This document shows positions 1-9,419 of a stretch of 64,000 bases of DNA, one piece after another (within the stretch, counting starts at the first letter, position 1; each line of letters starts with the position of its first letter). A program made the position numbers and the translations under genes. This stretch comes from Salininema proteolyticum (lineage in GTDB: Bacteria; Actinomycetota; Actinomycetes; Mycobacteriales; Micromonosporaceae). Under the pieces are notes generated by a model. It searched no databases, had not been told where the DNA came from, and was given only the letters and a program-made list of their open reading frames with translations. The stretch lies in assembly GCF_042685645.1 (NCBI RefSeq), contig NZ_JBHUNX010000001.1, forward strand, positions 4,402,001-4,466,000, in the 5' to 3' direction.

Positions 1-1028
1 GCGTGGAGCCGGGCGACGAGGTCGTGGTCCCGGCGTTCACGTTCATCGCCACCGCCCAGGCGGTGGTGGCGGCCGGGGCGATCCCGGTGTTCGCCGACAT
101 CGACCCCGTCACCTACTGCATGGACCCCGAGAGCGCGGCCGAGGCGGTCACGCCGAGGACCAAGGCGCTCATGCCGGTCCACGTCCACGGCCTTCCGGCC
201 GACATGGCCCGCCTGCGGGCGCTGGCCGACCGGCACGGCCTCGCCCTGGTCGAGGACGCCTCCCACGCGCACTCGGCGAAGATCGGGGACCGCGTCGCGG
301 GTTCGATCGGGGACGCGGCGGGGCAGAGCCTCATGGCCGACAAGAACTTCCCGCTGGGCGGCGAGGGCGGCATCGCCTTCTACGCCACCGAGGAGGCCTA
401 TGAGCGGGCCCGGTCCTACCTGGTGCGCCACGGCATCGACTACCGGATGGCCCCGGCCGCCGCGGCCTTCGGTTCCAGCCAGCTGGAGCGGCTTCCGTAC
501 TACGACAAGGTCCGCGCCCGCAACGCCGCGATCCTGGACGGCGCGCTGCGGGAGACGGGGCTGTTCAGCCCGCCGCACGTCCCCGAGGGCCACGTCCACG
601 CGTACAACATGTACCGGGTCGGACTGCACCCGGAGAAGGCCGGGCTGGACGACCTGCCGGTCCACGCGGTGAAGCAGGCGGTGCACGAGCTGCTCGTGGC
701 CGAGGGCGTCCCGGCGCGGGAATGGCAGAACACGCCCATCCCGTGCCACCTGCCCTTCCAGCGCCGCGACGGGTTCGGCAACGGCTACCCGTTCACCCTG
801 GGGGAGCGGCGCGCGGAGCACCGCCCCGAGGACTTCCCGAACGTCCTGGGCATGCTGGAGAGCACGCTGGTGCTCTGCCGCGAGCTGCGCTCGCCGGTCG
901 AGTACGAGCGGGTGCTGCGCTACGCCGAGGCGTTCGCGAAGGTCGCCCGCCGGCCCGACGCGGTCCGGAAACTCGTGGAGGAGAACGACTATCCCCTCCC
1001 CTACCGGAGGGCGGCGCGTCTTGGTTGA
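1..1028 (+). CDS. DegT/DnrJ/EryC1/StrS-type PLP aminotransferase, 5' truncated by window edge
   Basis: The protein is open at the window start and about 340 residues are visible. The family usually has about 380-400, so roughly 40-60 N-terminal residues are missing and the GTG at base 3 is probably internal. It begins in the conserved segment PGDEVVVPAFTFIATA; the likely PLP lysine lies in ADKNFPLGGEGG, and HAHSAKIGDRVAGSIGD is the usual cofactor-proximal segment. The family transfers an amino group from glutamate or glutamine to a ketone. In this operon the ketone could be the product of the transketolase encoded downstream. The stop overlaps the start of the ArgC-like gene by 8 bases, so the two are translationally coupled. 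The family is clear; the substrate is inferred. Confidence 0.85.
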   Translation, partial: VEPGDEVVVPAFTFIATAQAVVAAGAIPVFADIDPVTYCMDPESAAEAVTPRTKALMPVHVHGLPADMARLRALADRHGLALVEDASHAHSAKIGDRVAGSIGDAAGQSLMADKNFPLGGEGGIAFYATEEAYERARSYLVRHGIDYRMAPAAAAFGSSQLERLPYYDKVRARNAAILDGALRETGLFSPPHVPEGHVHAYNMYRVGLHPEKAGLDDLPVHAVKQAVHELLVAEGVPAREWQNTPIPCHLPFQRRDGFGNGYPFTLGERRAEHRPEDFPNVLGMLESTLVLCRELRSPVEYERVLRYAEAFAKVARRPDAVRKLVEENDYPLPYRRAARLG

Positions 1029-2058
1029 TCAGAGTCTCACCGTCGCCGTGGTCGGGGCGAGCGGTTACACCGGCGGGGAGGTCATCCGCCTCCTCGCCGA
1101 CCATCCCAACGCCGACCTCGTCTTCCTCAGCGCCGAGCGCAACGCCGGCGCCGCGGTGGGCGCCGTGCACCCGTGGCTGCGGAACCATCCCGGCGTGGCC
1201 AAGGAGAAGTTCCGGCCGCTGGCGGAGATGCCCGAAGTGGACGCCGCGTTCTGCTGCCTCCCGACGGGCAAGCTCCCTCCGGTGCTCGACACCGTCGCCG
1301 GGCAGGCCAAGAGCGTGTTCAACCTGGCCGGGGACTTCCGTCTCCGCGACGCGGGCGAGCTGCGCAGGCACTACCCTGACTCGACCGACGCGGGCGGCGA
1401 GTTCGCCTACTACATTCCCGAGCTGTCGGGCGGCGCTCCGGAGTCCCGGTTCGTCAACCTGCCCGGGTGCATGGCCGTCGCCTCGATCTACGCGCTCTAT
1501 CCGCTGTTCCTCGACGACCTGGTCGAGCCGCACGTGGTCGTGGACGCCAAGACCGGGTCCTCGGGCTCGGGCAAGGGCAGCGGCGAGCACCCGGCGGAGC
1601 GGGCGGGGAACTTCCGCGTGCACAAGCCGCACGGGCACCGGCACGCGCCGGAGATCAGCCAGGCGATCGCCGAGCTGACCGGAGTGCAGCCGGAGCTGCA
1701 GTTCTCGACCTACAGCCTGGACACTCCGCGCGGCATCCTCGTGTCGGCGTACGCCCGGCTGAGGGAGGACCGCCAGGGGCTGGAGGTCAAGCGCGCCTTC
1801 GCGAAGGCGTACGTGGGCCGCCCGTTCCTCCGGTTGCGCTCGGCGCCGAAGAAGCCGCAGGACTTCCCGATGCTCAAGGCCGTCAACGGCTCCAACCTCG
1901 CCGAGGTGTCGGTGAGCGTGTCGGGCCGCGAGATCGTGACCGTCGCGGCGCTGGACAACCTCATCAAGGGCGCGGCCGGCCAGGCCGTGCAGGCGTTCAA
2001 CCTCGTGCACGGCCTCGACGAAGAGGCCGGCCTGCCCCGGACGGCGGTGGGACTGTGA
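1021..2058 (+). CDS. ArgC/LysY-like acyl-phosphate reductase (semialdehyde dehydrogenase)
   Basis: A 345-residue protein, full length for N-acetyl-gamma-glutamyl-phosphate reductase. It has the N-terminal NAD(P)-binding motif GASGYTGGE (residues about 13-21), the catalytic cysteine in NLPGCMAVAS and the catalytic histidine in HGHRHAPEI. The start is TTG at 1021, with GGAGGG at 1006-1011 nine bases upstream. The enzyme reduces an acyl phosphate to an aldehyde with NADPH. Next to a kinase-peptidase fusion, a split transketolase and an aminotransferase, it more likely acts on a carrier-protein-bound glutamyl phosphate (LysY role) than in arginine synthesis, because no other arg gene is nearby. 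The stop overlaps the next start (GTGA). Confidence 0.85.
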   Translation: MVDQSLTVAVVGASGYTGGEVIRLLADHPNADLVFLSAERNAGAAVGAVHPWLRNHPGVAKEKFRPLAEMPEVDAAFCCLPTGKLPPVLDTVAGQAKSVFNLAGDFRLRDAGELRRHYPDSTDAGGEFAYYIPELSGGAPESRFVNLPGCMAVASIYALYPLFLDDLVEPHVVVDAKTGSSGSGKGSGEHPAERAGNFRVHKPHGHRHAPEISQAIAELTGVQPELQFSTYSLDTPRGILVSAYARLREDRQGLEVKRAFAKAYVGRPFLRLRSAPKKPQDFPMLKAVNGSNLAEVSVSVSGREIVTVAALDNLIKGAAGQAVQAFNLVHGLDEEAGLPRTAVGL

Positions 2059-3944
2059 GCTCGGCGAGGACTGTGAACACCGGCAGGACTTCAAGGCCCC
2101 TGTACGTGGTCAAGGTGGGTTCCGCGACGCTGGAGCGCGGCGAGGTGTTCGCCGAACTCGCGCGGATCGTCCGCCGCGGGGCCCGGCTGCTGGTCGTGGC
2201 CGGCGGCGCGGAGGGCATCCGCGCCCACTACGACCGGATCGGGCGCACCGTCCCCGAACTCGAGCTGAAGAGCGGCGACAAGGTCCGCTACTGCTCGCCC
2301 GAGGAGATGGGGCACATCGTCGACGCCTACCAGAGCGTCACGCTCCCCAATGTGGACGAGGGACTGCGCGAGCAGGGCCTGAGCGTGTTCACGGCGGTGG
2401 CCTCCCAGGGCGGCCTCGTCGAGGCGGAGCCGAACCGGCCGTTGCGGGTCCGCACGGCCTCGGGAGGCAGCCGCGTGGTCCGCGACCACCGGGTGGGACG
2501 GCCCGAACGGGTCGACACGGCGAGGATCGCGACGCTGCTGGAGGGCTTCGACGCCGTGTGCGTCTCGCCCCCGGTGGCGGGGTCCGACGGCGGGGGGCCG
2601 CTCAACGCGGACGCCGACGTGCTGGCCGCGGTGCTGTCCAACGCGATGCGCGCCGACCACCTGCGGCTCGTGACGGGGACGGCCGGGCTGCTGTCCGACC
2701 CCGGCGACCCGGACTCCACCCTCCCCCACCTGTACTCGGGAGAGGGCGCGCCGTACGCGGGCGGGCGAATGAAGCAGAAGGTCCGCGCCGCCGAGATCGC
2801 CCTCGACGGCAGCGCCGACGTCGCCATCTGCGGCCCCCACACCATGGAGCGCCGCGAGGGCTGGACCCGGTTCTGGCCGGGCGAGAGGCCCGAGGGCGAC
2901 ATCGAGCTGCTCCACCGCGCCGCCTCCATCCCGTCGGTCTCGCGCGACGAGCGCGAACTCGTCTCCTACCTCGTCGACCGGTGCCGCGAGAAGGGCGTCG
3001 AGGCGTTCGAGGACGAGGCGGGGAACCTGGTGGCGGTCAAGGGCTCCTCCGCGGACGACGCCGCCCGGCTCATGCTCATGGGCCACGTCGACACCGTGCC
3101 GGCCCCGTGGCCGGTGCGGTGGCGGGAGGACGGAGCCCTGTTCGGCCGCGGCACCGTCGACGCCAAGGGCTGCCTCGCCTCCTTCCTGGAGGTCCTGGAG
3201 GAGACCGAGGTGCCCGAGGGCTGCCGGCTCACGGTCGTCGGCGCGGTCGAGGAGGAGGTCTCCTCCTCCAAGGGCGCCTTCCACGTCCGCGACTCCTACC
3301 CGGCCGACGCGGTCGTCATAGGGGAGCCGTCCGGATCGGGGACCCTCACGATCGGCTACTTCGGACTGTTCAAGCTCGGGATCTCGGTGGACGTGGCCAA
3401 GGGCCACTCGGCCGGCAAGGACGCCGTCTCCGCCCCCGACGCCTTGATGGCGGCGGTCGACGAGATCCGCGCCCAGATCCTGAGCCACGCGCCCGAGGCG
3501 CTCAGCGCGCTCATCGACCTGCGCGTGGACACCGCCGGGGAGTCCGACCGGGCCGAGGCCGTCCTCAACTTCCGGGTGCCCCCGGGCGTGGACGTCGGAC
3601 TGCTGCGCAAGACCGCCGAGGAGGCCCGCGGGGCCGACGTCGCGGTCCTGCGGGCCACGCCCGGCTTCCGCGGCGGGCGGGGAGGGCCGCTCGTCAAGGC
3701 CTTCACCAAGTCCTTCGCCGCGGCGGGCGCCAAGCCCCGCTTCGTCGTCAAGAAGGGCACCTCCGACATGAACACCCTCGCCACGACCTGGGAAGGCGTC
3801 CCGATGGTCGCCTACGGGCCCGGCGACTCCAGCCTCGACCACACCATGGACGAGCACCTCCACCCCGACGAGTACCGCCGCTCCCGCGGCGTGCTCGCCG
3901 AGGCGGTCCGGAACTGGTTCGCTCAGAAGGAGAACCGCTCATGA
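2055..3944 (+). CDS. Fusion of ArgB/LysZ-like amino-acid kinase with ArgE/LysK-like M20 peptidase
   Basis: One 629-residue frame carries two enzymes usually made separately. Residues about 15-270 are an amino-acid kinase domain (VVKVGSATL at the N-terminus, VVAGGAEGI, the nucleotide-side segment GRMKQKVRAAEIAL). Residues about 285-629 are an M20 metallopeptidase with the metal and catalytic motifs GHVDTVP, GRGTVDAKG, EEEVSSSKG, IGEPSG and the final DHTMDEH. The kinase would phosphorylate the side-chain carboxylate of a carrier-bound glutamate; the peptidase would release the finished amino acid from the carrier. Start and end steps of the protected pathway are thus in one polypeptide. The GTG start at 2055 overlaps the preceding stop and the end overlaps the next start by 4 bases. 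No stop or frame break lies between the domains. Confidence 0.8.
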   Translation: MSSARTVNTGRTSRPLYVVKVGSATLERGEVFAELARIVRRGARLLVVAGGAEGIRAHYDRIGRTVPELELKSGDKVRYCSPEEMGHIVDAYQSVTLPNVDEGLREQGLSVFTAVASQGGLVEAEPNRPLRVRTASGGSRVVRDHRVGRPERVDTARIATLLEGFDAVCVSPPVAGSDGGGPLNADADVLAAVLSNAMRADHLRLVTGTAGLLSDPGDPDSTLPHLYSGEGAPYAGGRMKQKVRAAEIALDGSADVAICGPHTMERREGWTRFWPGERPEGDIELLHRAASIPSVSRDERELVSYLVDRCREKGVEAFEDEAGNLVAVKGSSADDAARLMLMGHVDTVPAPWPVRWREDGALFGRGTVDAKGCLASFLEVLEETEVPEGCRLTVVGAVEEEVSSSKGAFHVRDSYPADAVVIGEPSGSGTLTIGYFGLFKLGISVDVAKGHSAGKDAVSAPDALMAAVDEIRAQILSHAPEALSALIDLRVDTAGESDRAEAVLNFRVPPGVDVGLLRKTAEEARGADVAVLRATPGFRGGRGGPLVKAFTKSFAAAGAKPRFVVKKGTSDMNTLATTWEGVPMVAYGPGDSSLDHTMDEHLHPDEYRRSRGVLAEAVRNWFAQKENRS

Positions 3945-4732
3945 CCACCGCAACGGAAGAACGAACGAACGCCCTGGAGGAGAGGGCGAAGGAGGCCCGG
4001 CGCCTCGTCGTCGACATGGCCGCCTCCGAACGCGGCTGCCACCTCGGCGGCTCCCTGTCGGCCATGGACCTCCTCATCGCCGCCCTCGACGGCACCCGCG
4101 ACGAGGAGTCCAAGGTCGTCCTCTCCAAGGGCCACGCCGCGGCCGGCCTCTACGCCGCGCTGCACGCCATGGGGATCCTCGAAGAGGACCCCGCCCCGCG
4201 CTACGGCCTCCTCGGCCACCCCTACACCGGGCACCCGGGACCGAAGGTCCCCGGCGTGTCTTTCCCGACCGGAAGCCTCGGCCACGGCCTGCCCTACGCG
4301 GCGGGCTGGGCCCTGGCCCAGCGGCTCAAGGGAACCGGGGGACGCGCCGTCGCCATCGTCGGCGACGGGGAGCTCCAGGAGGGGCTCATCTGGGAGACCG
4401 TCCAGGTGGCCGCCGCCCGGGCCCTGGGCAACCTCGTCATCCTCGTCGACCGCAACGGCGGCCAGAACGACGGGCTGGTCGGCGACATCTCGCCGCTGCC
4501 GCACCTCGCCGAGCGTTTCGCCGCCTTCGGCTGCGACACGGCCGAGGTCGACGGCCACGACCTCGCCGCGCTGACGCGGACCCTCGCCGCCCACGACTCG
4601 CCCCGGCCGCTGGCGGTCGTCGCGAACACCGTCAAGGGCAAGGGAGTCCGCGCCGTGGAGGGCAAGGCCGCGAGCCACTACGTCGTGATCGACAAGGCCC
4701 GCGCCGAGAAATGGAAGAAGGGGATCCGATGA
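3941..4732 (+). CDS. Transketolase N-terminal subunit (TPP-binding half)
   Basis: A 263-residue protein matching the TPP-binding half of split transketolases. The cofactor motif begins GDGELQEGLIWE and ends VDRNGGQND; ASERGCHLGGSLSAMD and SKGHAAAGLYAAL are typical active-site segments. Together with the product of the next gene it should move a two-carbon ketol unit to an aldehyde acceptor. In carrier-protein amino-acid clusters such enzymes extend glutamate semialdehyde to a hydroxyketone, which an aminotransferase then aminates; that role fits the neighbours. The ATG at 3941 overlaps the upstream TGA. A primary-metabolism role is less likely given the operon. Confidence 0.85.
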   Translation: MTTATEERTNALEERAKEARRLVVDMAASERGCHLGGSLSAMDLLIAALDGTRDEESKVVLSKGHAAAGLYAALHAMGILEEDPAPRYGLLGHPYTGHPGPKVPGVSFPTGSLGHGLPYAAGWALAQRLKGTGGRAVAIVGDGELQEGLIWETVQVAAARALGNLVILVDRNGGQNDGLVGDISPLPHLAERFAAFGCDTAEVDGHDLAALTRTLAAHDSPRPLAVVANTVKGKGVRAVEGKAASHYVVIDKARAEKWKKGIR

Positions 4733-5625
4733 CGCTGCCCGGACGCGACGCCTACCGCGCCGAACTGACCGCCCTGGCCGAGACGGACGAGAGGATCATC
4801 TGCCTCGAGGCCGACCTCGGCGGCAAGAAGCACCCCTTCGCCGAGGCCCACCCCGACCGGTTCTTCAACATCGGCATCGCCGAGGGCGCCATGGTCGACA
4901 TGGCCGTCGGCCTTGCCGCCGCCGGATACCGGCCCTTCATCAGCACCTTCGCGCCCTTCGCCGCCCTGCGCGCCACCGAGAGCCTGAAGCTCGCGCTGGG
5001 CTACATAGGTGCCCCGATCACCGTCGTCGCCCCCTACGCGGGAGTGTCCGGCGCGTGGTTCGGCACCACCCACCACAGCCTGGAGGACATCGGGATCGTC
5101 CGCACGGTCCCCGGCGTCGCCATAGCCGCGCCCCACGGCGAGGCCGACATGCGCGCCGTCGTCCGCCACGCCCTAGAGACCGGGCGGCCCCACTACATCC
5201 GCACCGGGCGCAACGCCGCCTACGAGTCGCTTCCCGGCGACGCCGCGGGGCCCGGCGAGGTCAAATGGGCCGCCCGCCGCCCCGGGGGAGCCTGCCTCGT
5301 CTCGGTGGGCGAAGAGGCCGCCCGGCTGTGCGGGGAGGCCGAGTCCGGCCTCTCCCACGCCGTCCTGACCTACGTGGACAACGAGAGCCTGCGGACCGCC
5401 GCCAAGGAGCTCTCCCGCCACCACTCCACCCTCATCGTCGTCGAGGAGCACCGCACCGCCGGCAGCGCCGCCGAAGCGCTCGCGCTCCTCCTCCCCGAAG
5501 CCGAGGTCCACTCCGTCTCCGCCGGAGACCAGTGGCCCGCACAGGGAGGCGACCACGCCGAGACCCTCGCGCAGGTCGGCCTCCACCCCGCCGCGCTCGC
5601 CGCCAAGACAGCAGAAACCGCCTAA
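4729..5625 (+). CDS. Transketolase C-terminal subunit (pyrimidine-binding half)
   Basis: A 298-residue partner of the previous gene. ADLGGKKHPFAEAHPDRFFN and IGIAEGAMVDMAVGLAAAG are the conserved Pyr-domain segments, including the glutamate that activates TPP, and FGTTHHSLEDIGIVR follows. The C-terminal third (VSVGEEAARLCGEA onward) is the transketolase C domain. I chose ATG at 4729 because it overlaps the upstream TGA; an ATG at 4711 would add six residues. The two halves are expected to form a heterotetramer. Made with the kinase, reductase and aminotransferase, it probably serves a specialised pathway. Confidence 0.85.
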   Translation: MTLPGRDAYRAELTALAETDERIICLEADLGGKKHPFAEAHPDRFFNIGIAEGAMVDMAVGLAAAGYRPFISTFAPFAALRATESLKLALGYIGAPITVVAPYAGVSGAWFGTTHHSLEDIGIVRTVPGVAIAAPHGEADMRAVVRHALETGRPHYIRTGRNAAYESLPGDAAGPGEVKWAARRPGGACLVSVGEEAARLCGEAESGLSHAVLTYVDNESLRTAAKELSRHHSTLIVVEEHRTAGSAAEALALLLPEAEVHSVSAGDQWPAQGGDHAETLAQVGLHPAALAAKTAETA

Positions 5626-5635
5626 GGAGAACACC

Positions 5636-6889
5636 ATGCACATCCTCATGATCGAATGCAACCCCAACGGAATGGCCGGCATCGCCAACGCCCTCGACCT
5701 GGGCCACGACGTCACCCTCGTCTCCGTCGACCCCGACTTCTACCTCGCCGCCTCGCCGCTGGCCCGGGGCAACTACGACCACGAGCGCTGCACCGTCATC
5801 AAGTCCGAGGACGCCTTCGACCGCGACAAGCTCGTCGCCCTGGCCCGCGAGATCCACGCCGAGCGCCCCGTCGACGGCGTGACCACCTACAGCGAGTACC
5901 ACACCGTCCACACCGCCGCCGTCGCCGCCGACCTGGGACTGCCCGGCATGGACGTCGAGGCCGCCCTCAACGCCCGGCACAAGCACCGCACCCGCCTCAC
6001 CCTGGAGGGCACGGACATCCGCCAGCCCCGCTTCGCCCACGTCGCCGACCCCTCCGGAGTCGCCGACGCCGTCGCCGAGATCGGCTTCCCCTGCGTCGCC
6101 AAACCCTCCGACGGCACCGCGAGCCTCCACGTCCAGCACCTGAAGGACCAGGACGACCTCGACGCCTACCTCGCCGAGCTCGACCGCGTCGAGGACTACG
6201 GGCGCGGCGTCGCCCGCATCCCCGACATCGTCATCGAGGAGTTCGTCGAAGGCGAGCTCATCTCCGTCGAGACCTGCGTCCTCGCCGGCGGAGAGATCGT
6301 CAACCTCGGCCTCACCGACCGGCCCCTGTCGGGCTTCCCGCACTTCATCGAGATGGGCGCCACCTACTTCAACGACCACCCGCTGCGCGAGGAGCTGTTC
6401 GAGACCACCACGAAGGTGCTGCGGCACCTGGGCGTCGACTTCGGCTTCCTCCACACCGAGTACCTGCTCTCGGAGGACGGGCCGGTGCTGTGCGAGGTCA
6501 ACGGGCGCCTCATCGGCGGCATCGTCCCCAGCCTCATGGAGATCACCTCCGGCGCCGACGCCTACCTGGAGGTCATCCGCCAGGCCCTCGGCGAGAAGCC
6601 GGAACTGCCCTTCCCCGGCGAGACCATCGCCGGAGGCCACTGGTTCGGCGCCCCCGTCGCCGGCACCGTCCGCGGCATCGACTTCACCGACGTCGAGGGA
6701 CTGCCCGGCTACCACAGCGCCCTGGCCTACAAGAAGCCCGGCACGGTCGTCTCCCGCCTCTCCAAGAGCAACTTCGACTGGATCGGCCACGTCATCTTCA
6801 CCGGCGAGAGCCGCGAAGAGGTCAACAAGCGCTGCGACAGCGCGCTCGACCACATCGGGCTGGACATGTCCATAGAGGTGGCGCGATGA
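5636..6889 (+). CDS. ATP-grasp carboxylate-amine ligase
   Basis: A 417-residue ATP-grasp protein. FPCVAKPSDGTASLHVQ is the central nucleotide-binding strand and loop, IVIEEFVEGELISVET holds the hinge and acidic residues, and LCEVNGRLIGGIVP carries the Mg-binding E-x-N motif. The family activates a carboxylate as acyl phosphate and couples it to an amine, often making dipeptides. AAGGAG lies just upstream of the ATG. A second ATP-grasp gene follows at 10666, so the pathway probably makes two amide bonds. The short-chain enzyme that loads glutamate on LysW is about 280 residues, so this larger protein is more likely a peptide ligase than that loading enzyme; substrate unknown. Confidence 0.8.
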   Translation: MHILMIECNPNGMAGIANALDLGHDVTLVSVDPDFYLAASPLARGNYDHERCTVIKSEDAFDRDKLVALAREIHAERPVDGVTTYSEYHTVHTAAVAADLGLPGMDVEAALNARHKHRTRLTLEGTDIRQPRFAHVADPSGVADAVAEIGFPCVAKPSDGTASLHVQHLKDQDDLDAYLAELDRVEDYGRGVARIPDIVIEEFVEGELISVETCVLAGGEIVNLGLTDRPLSGFPHFIEMGATYFNDHPLREELFETTTKVLRHLGVDFGFLHTEYLLSEDGPVLCEVNGRLIGGIVPSLMEITSGADAYLEVIRQALGEKPELPFPGETIAGGHWFGAPVAGTVRGIDFTDVEGLPGYHSALAYKKPGTVVSRLSKSNFDWIGHVIFTGESREEVNKRCDSALDHIGLDMSIEVAR

Positions 6890-8190
6890 CCGACCGCGTG
6901 CTGGAGAACGTCGCCGTCCCCTCGCTGGACGACGACACCCTCTACACCGTCGCCGTCTCCGGCGGGCGCTTCGAGTCGGTCGAACCGACCGGGCGCCCGC
7001 CCGCGGGCGGCGAGATGGAGCTGTGGCCGGCCTTCACCGAGACCCACACGCACCTCTCGCTGCCCTGCAACTGGGACGAGACCCGCGACGACCCGCGCCT
7101 CATCGCGCTGCAGTACCTCTACTACGGCATCGGCCGCATCGTCGACCTCTTCGGCTTCCCCGTCGCCGCCGAGGCCTGGGAGGCCGGAAAGGCCGCCTCG
7201 CCCTGGCCCTACCCCGAAGTCGCCCACTGCGGCTACGCCGTCACCGCCATGGGCGACGGCAACGGGACCTACGGCCACGGCGTCGAGTTCCCGACGCCCG
7301 TCCACATGGCCGCCGTCCCCGGCGACGTCGACACGGCCATCGACTCCAACGAGAAGCGCGGCGCGACCTTCCTCAAGGTCGTGTACACCGAGGGCGCCGA
7401 GCACGGCGGCAAGCCCATCCGCTTCACCCGCATCGAGGAGCGGATCCTGGAGCACGCCGTCCGGGCCGCAGCCGAACGCGGCATGTTGTCCATAGTCGAC
7501 TGCAACACGCGCGAAGAGACCTTCCACGCCTACGAACGCGGCTACCGCCTCTTCGCGCACTCGGTCCGCGACGTCGACCTGAGCGACGCCGACTGGGACC
7601 GCCTCGACGGCGCGCGCTTCGTCTCCACCCTCGCCGGACTGCGGCCCATGATCCTCACCGGCGCCCAGTTCGAGGAGGCCTACTCCCGCCCCGGATTCGC
7701 CGAGACGCAGGACCCGGCCAACCTCGAGTTCGCCAAGACCATCGACGAGCCGTTCGGCATCAAGCTGAACCTCCAGGAGGTCCGCACCGCTTCGGTCGGA
7801 GCCATGCGCCGCAACGCGCTCGCCGCCCTCGACCGCGGCCGCCTCCTGGTCGGCAGCGACGCGGGCAACATCGGGGCCTTCCACGCCTGGAGCCTGGCGA
7901 GCGAACTGGAGCACCTCGCCGGGGGAGACCCCGGGCTGCGCCGCGGCCTCATGGCCGCCGCGACCGTGACCGGCTGGCACTACTTCAACGAAATGGCCGG
8001 ACTGCCCGCCCGCGAACACCCGGTCGCGGCGGGCGAGGCGGCCACCTTCAACCTCTTCGAGCCCGAGTCCCCGCCGGGGTCCCTTCCCGCGCAATCGGTC
8101 GTGCGGGGAACGATCCTCGACCGGGACGCGCTGGCCGGGGAGATAGCCCGCATACGCCAATCAGAGACCAAAGGAAAGGCGGTCCTATGA
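6886..8190 (+). CDS. Amidohydrolase-superfamily metal-dependent hydrolase
   Basis: A 434-residue TIM-barrel amidohydrolase of the imidazolonepropionase/prolidase-like group. The first metal motif is ETHTHLS (residues about 53-59), a candidate bridging lysine is in FLKVVYTEG, a later histidine is in LFAHSVRD, and the catalytic aspartate is in GSDAGNIGAFH. Where many relatives carry a further metal histidine (H-x-H-G), this protein reads DCNTREE, so its metal site may be altered. The ATG overlaps the ligase stop. It could trim or cyclise an intermediate, or open an amide ring; the substrate cannot be inferred. Confidence 0.7.
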   Translation: MTDRVLENVAVPSLDDDTLYTVAVSGGRFESVEPTGRPPAGGEMELWPAFTETHTHLSLPCNWDETRDDPRLIALQYLYYGIGRIVDLFGFPVAAEAWEAGKAASPWPYPEVAHCGYAVTAMGDGNGTYGHGVEFPTPVHMAAVPGDVDTAIDSNEKRGATFLKVVYTEGAEHGGKPIRFTRIEERILEHAVRAAAERGMLSIVDCNTREETFHAYERGYRLFAHSVRDVDLSDADWDRLDGARFVSTLAGLRPMILTGAQFEEAYSRPGFAETQDPANLEFAKTIDEPFGIKLNLQEVRTASVGAMRRNALAALDRGRLLVGSDAGNIGAFHAWSLASELEHLAGGDPGLRRGLMAAATVTGWHYFNEMAGLPAREHPVAAGEAATFNLFEPESPPGSLPAQSVVRGTILDRDALAGEIARIRQSETKGKAVL

Positions 8191-9410
8191 GCACGGACAC
8201 CGCACCGCTCTCACCAGAGCGCCGCAAGGCGCTCTTCGGCATCAACGCCGGAATCGCGCTGGCCCACATAGGGAACTTCATCTGGTTCCCCATCCTCGTC
8301 GCCGCCATCGGCGGAGGAGAGGGCGGCCTGTGGGCCGGCCTCATCATGTGCATGACCTACGTCGGCCGCCTCCTGGCGACCTTCACCTACGAGGGCGTCG
8401 CCGACCGGCTCGGCATGAGGGGAGTGGTCTTCGCCGGCGCGGCCCTGGAGGGAACCTCCCTGCTGCTCATGGGCTTCTCCACCGGCGTGATCATGTACGT
8501 GGTCCTGGCCTTCTTCGTCGGTTTCGGGTCCGGCACGGTCTTCCCCGGCCTGAAGAACGTCCTCATCACCTACCCCGAGGACCACCGCGCCAAGGCCTTC
8601 TCCACCTTCCAGATGTCGGCCCAGCTGGGACTGTTCGGCGGCGCCGCCGTCGGCGGCCTCCTGCTCGGAGTCGACCTGAAGATCCTCTTCACCACCGTGT
8701 TCGCCATCTTCATCGGCTTCTGCCTGTCCGCGAGCTCGTTCATCCCCAAGAACGGCTTCGACCCGGCGCCGGAGAAAGAGGAGAAGGCGCCCCTGTTCGA
8801 CCTCGGCGTCGTCCGCGGCATCGAGGTCAAGGGAGCGGTGCGCTACTTCCTGCTCTCCAGCGTCTTCTGGTTCCTCATGATGTCCTTCGTCGTCGGGATC
8901 CCGCTGCACATGCAGGAGCACATCCCGGACTTCGCGCCCTCGGCGCCGTTCTGGATCACCGGCCTGACCATCCTCGTCCTGCAGTACCCGCTGTTCAAGT
9001 TCCTCAACGACCGCCTGCCTCCGCACCTGGTCATGGCCATCGGACTGGCGGGCATGGCCGCCGCCTTCCTCTCCTTCGGCGCGGGCCAGACCCTCGTCTG
9101 GGTCATCGCCGGCTGCTTCGTCGTGACCCTCGGGGAGATCCTCTTCACCCCCGCCTTCGACATCTGGGTGTCCAAGAAGGTCCCCGAGGAGAAGCTCACC
9201 AAGGCCATGGGCGCCATGCACTTCTTCCGCAGCGCGGGCAACATGGCCGGCGCCTTCGGGGCCGGGCTGCTGTTCGACCTCGCCCTGAGGACCGGGATCG
9301 ACGGCGCCAACTGGTACGTGGTCGCCGCCATCGCCCTCGTCTGCCTCGGCATCACGGTCGCCTCCACGGAGAAGTCCGCCGAGAAGACCCCCGAGACCGC
9401 CGCCGCGTAA
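8187..9410 (+). CDS. Major facilitator superfamily transporter
   Basis: A 407-residue membrane protein with about twelve hydrophobic segments and a charged central loop around residues 185-205 (FDPAPEKEEKAP). The segment YEGVADRLGMRG between early helices is the MFS loop signature (D-R-x-G). It overlaps the previous gene by 4 bases and so belongs to the operon; export of the product, and thereby self-resistance, is the most economical role. The next start lies ten bases downstream behind AAAGGAG. Confidence 0.85.
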   Translation: MSTDTAPLSPERRKALFGINAGIALAHIGNFIWFPILVAAIGGGEGGLWAGLIMCMTYVGRLLATFTYEGVADRLGMRGVVFAGAALEGTSLLLMGFSTGVIMYVVLAFFVGFGSGTVFPGLKNVLITYPEDHRAKAFSTFQMSAQLGLFGGAAVGGLLLGVDLKILFTTVFAIFIGFCLSASSFIPKNGFDPAPEKEEKAPLFDLGVVRGIEVKGAVRYFLLSSVFWFLMMSFVVGIPLHMQEHIPDFAPSAPFWITGLTILVLQYPLFKFLNDRLPPHLVMAIGLAGMAAAFLSFGAGQTLVWVIAGCFVVTLGEILFTPAFDIWVSKKVPEEKLTKAMGAMHFFRSAGNMAGAFGAGLLFDLALRTGIDGANWYVVAAIALVCLGITVASTEKSAEKTPETAAA

Positions 9411-9419
9411 AGGAGAACC

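Noticed and set aside
2091..3863. Long minus-strand frame opposite the kinase-peptidase fusion
   Set aside because: GC-skew shadow; no ribosome site and no family resemblance, whereas the plus-strand protein has all motifs.
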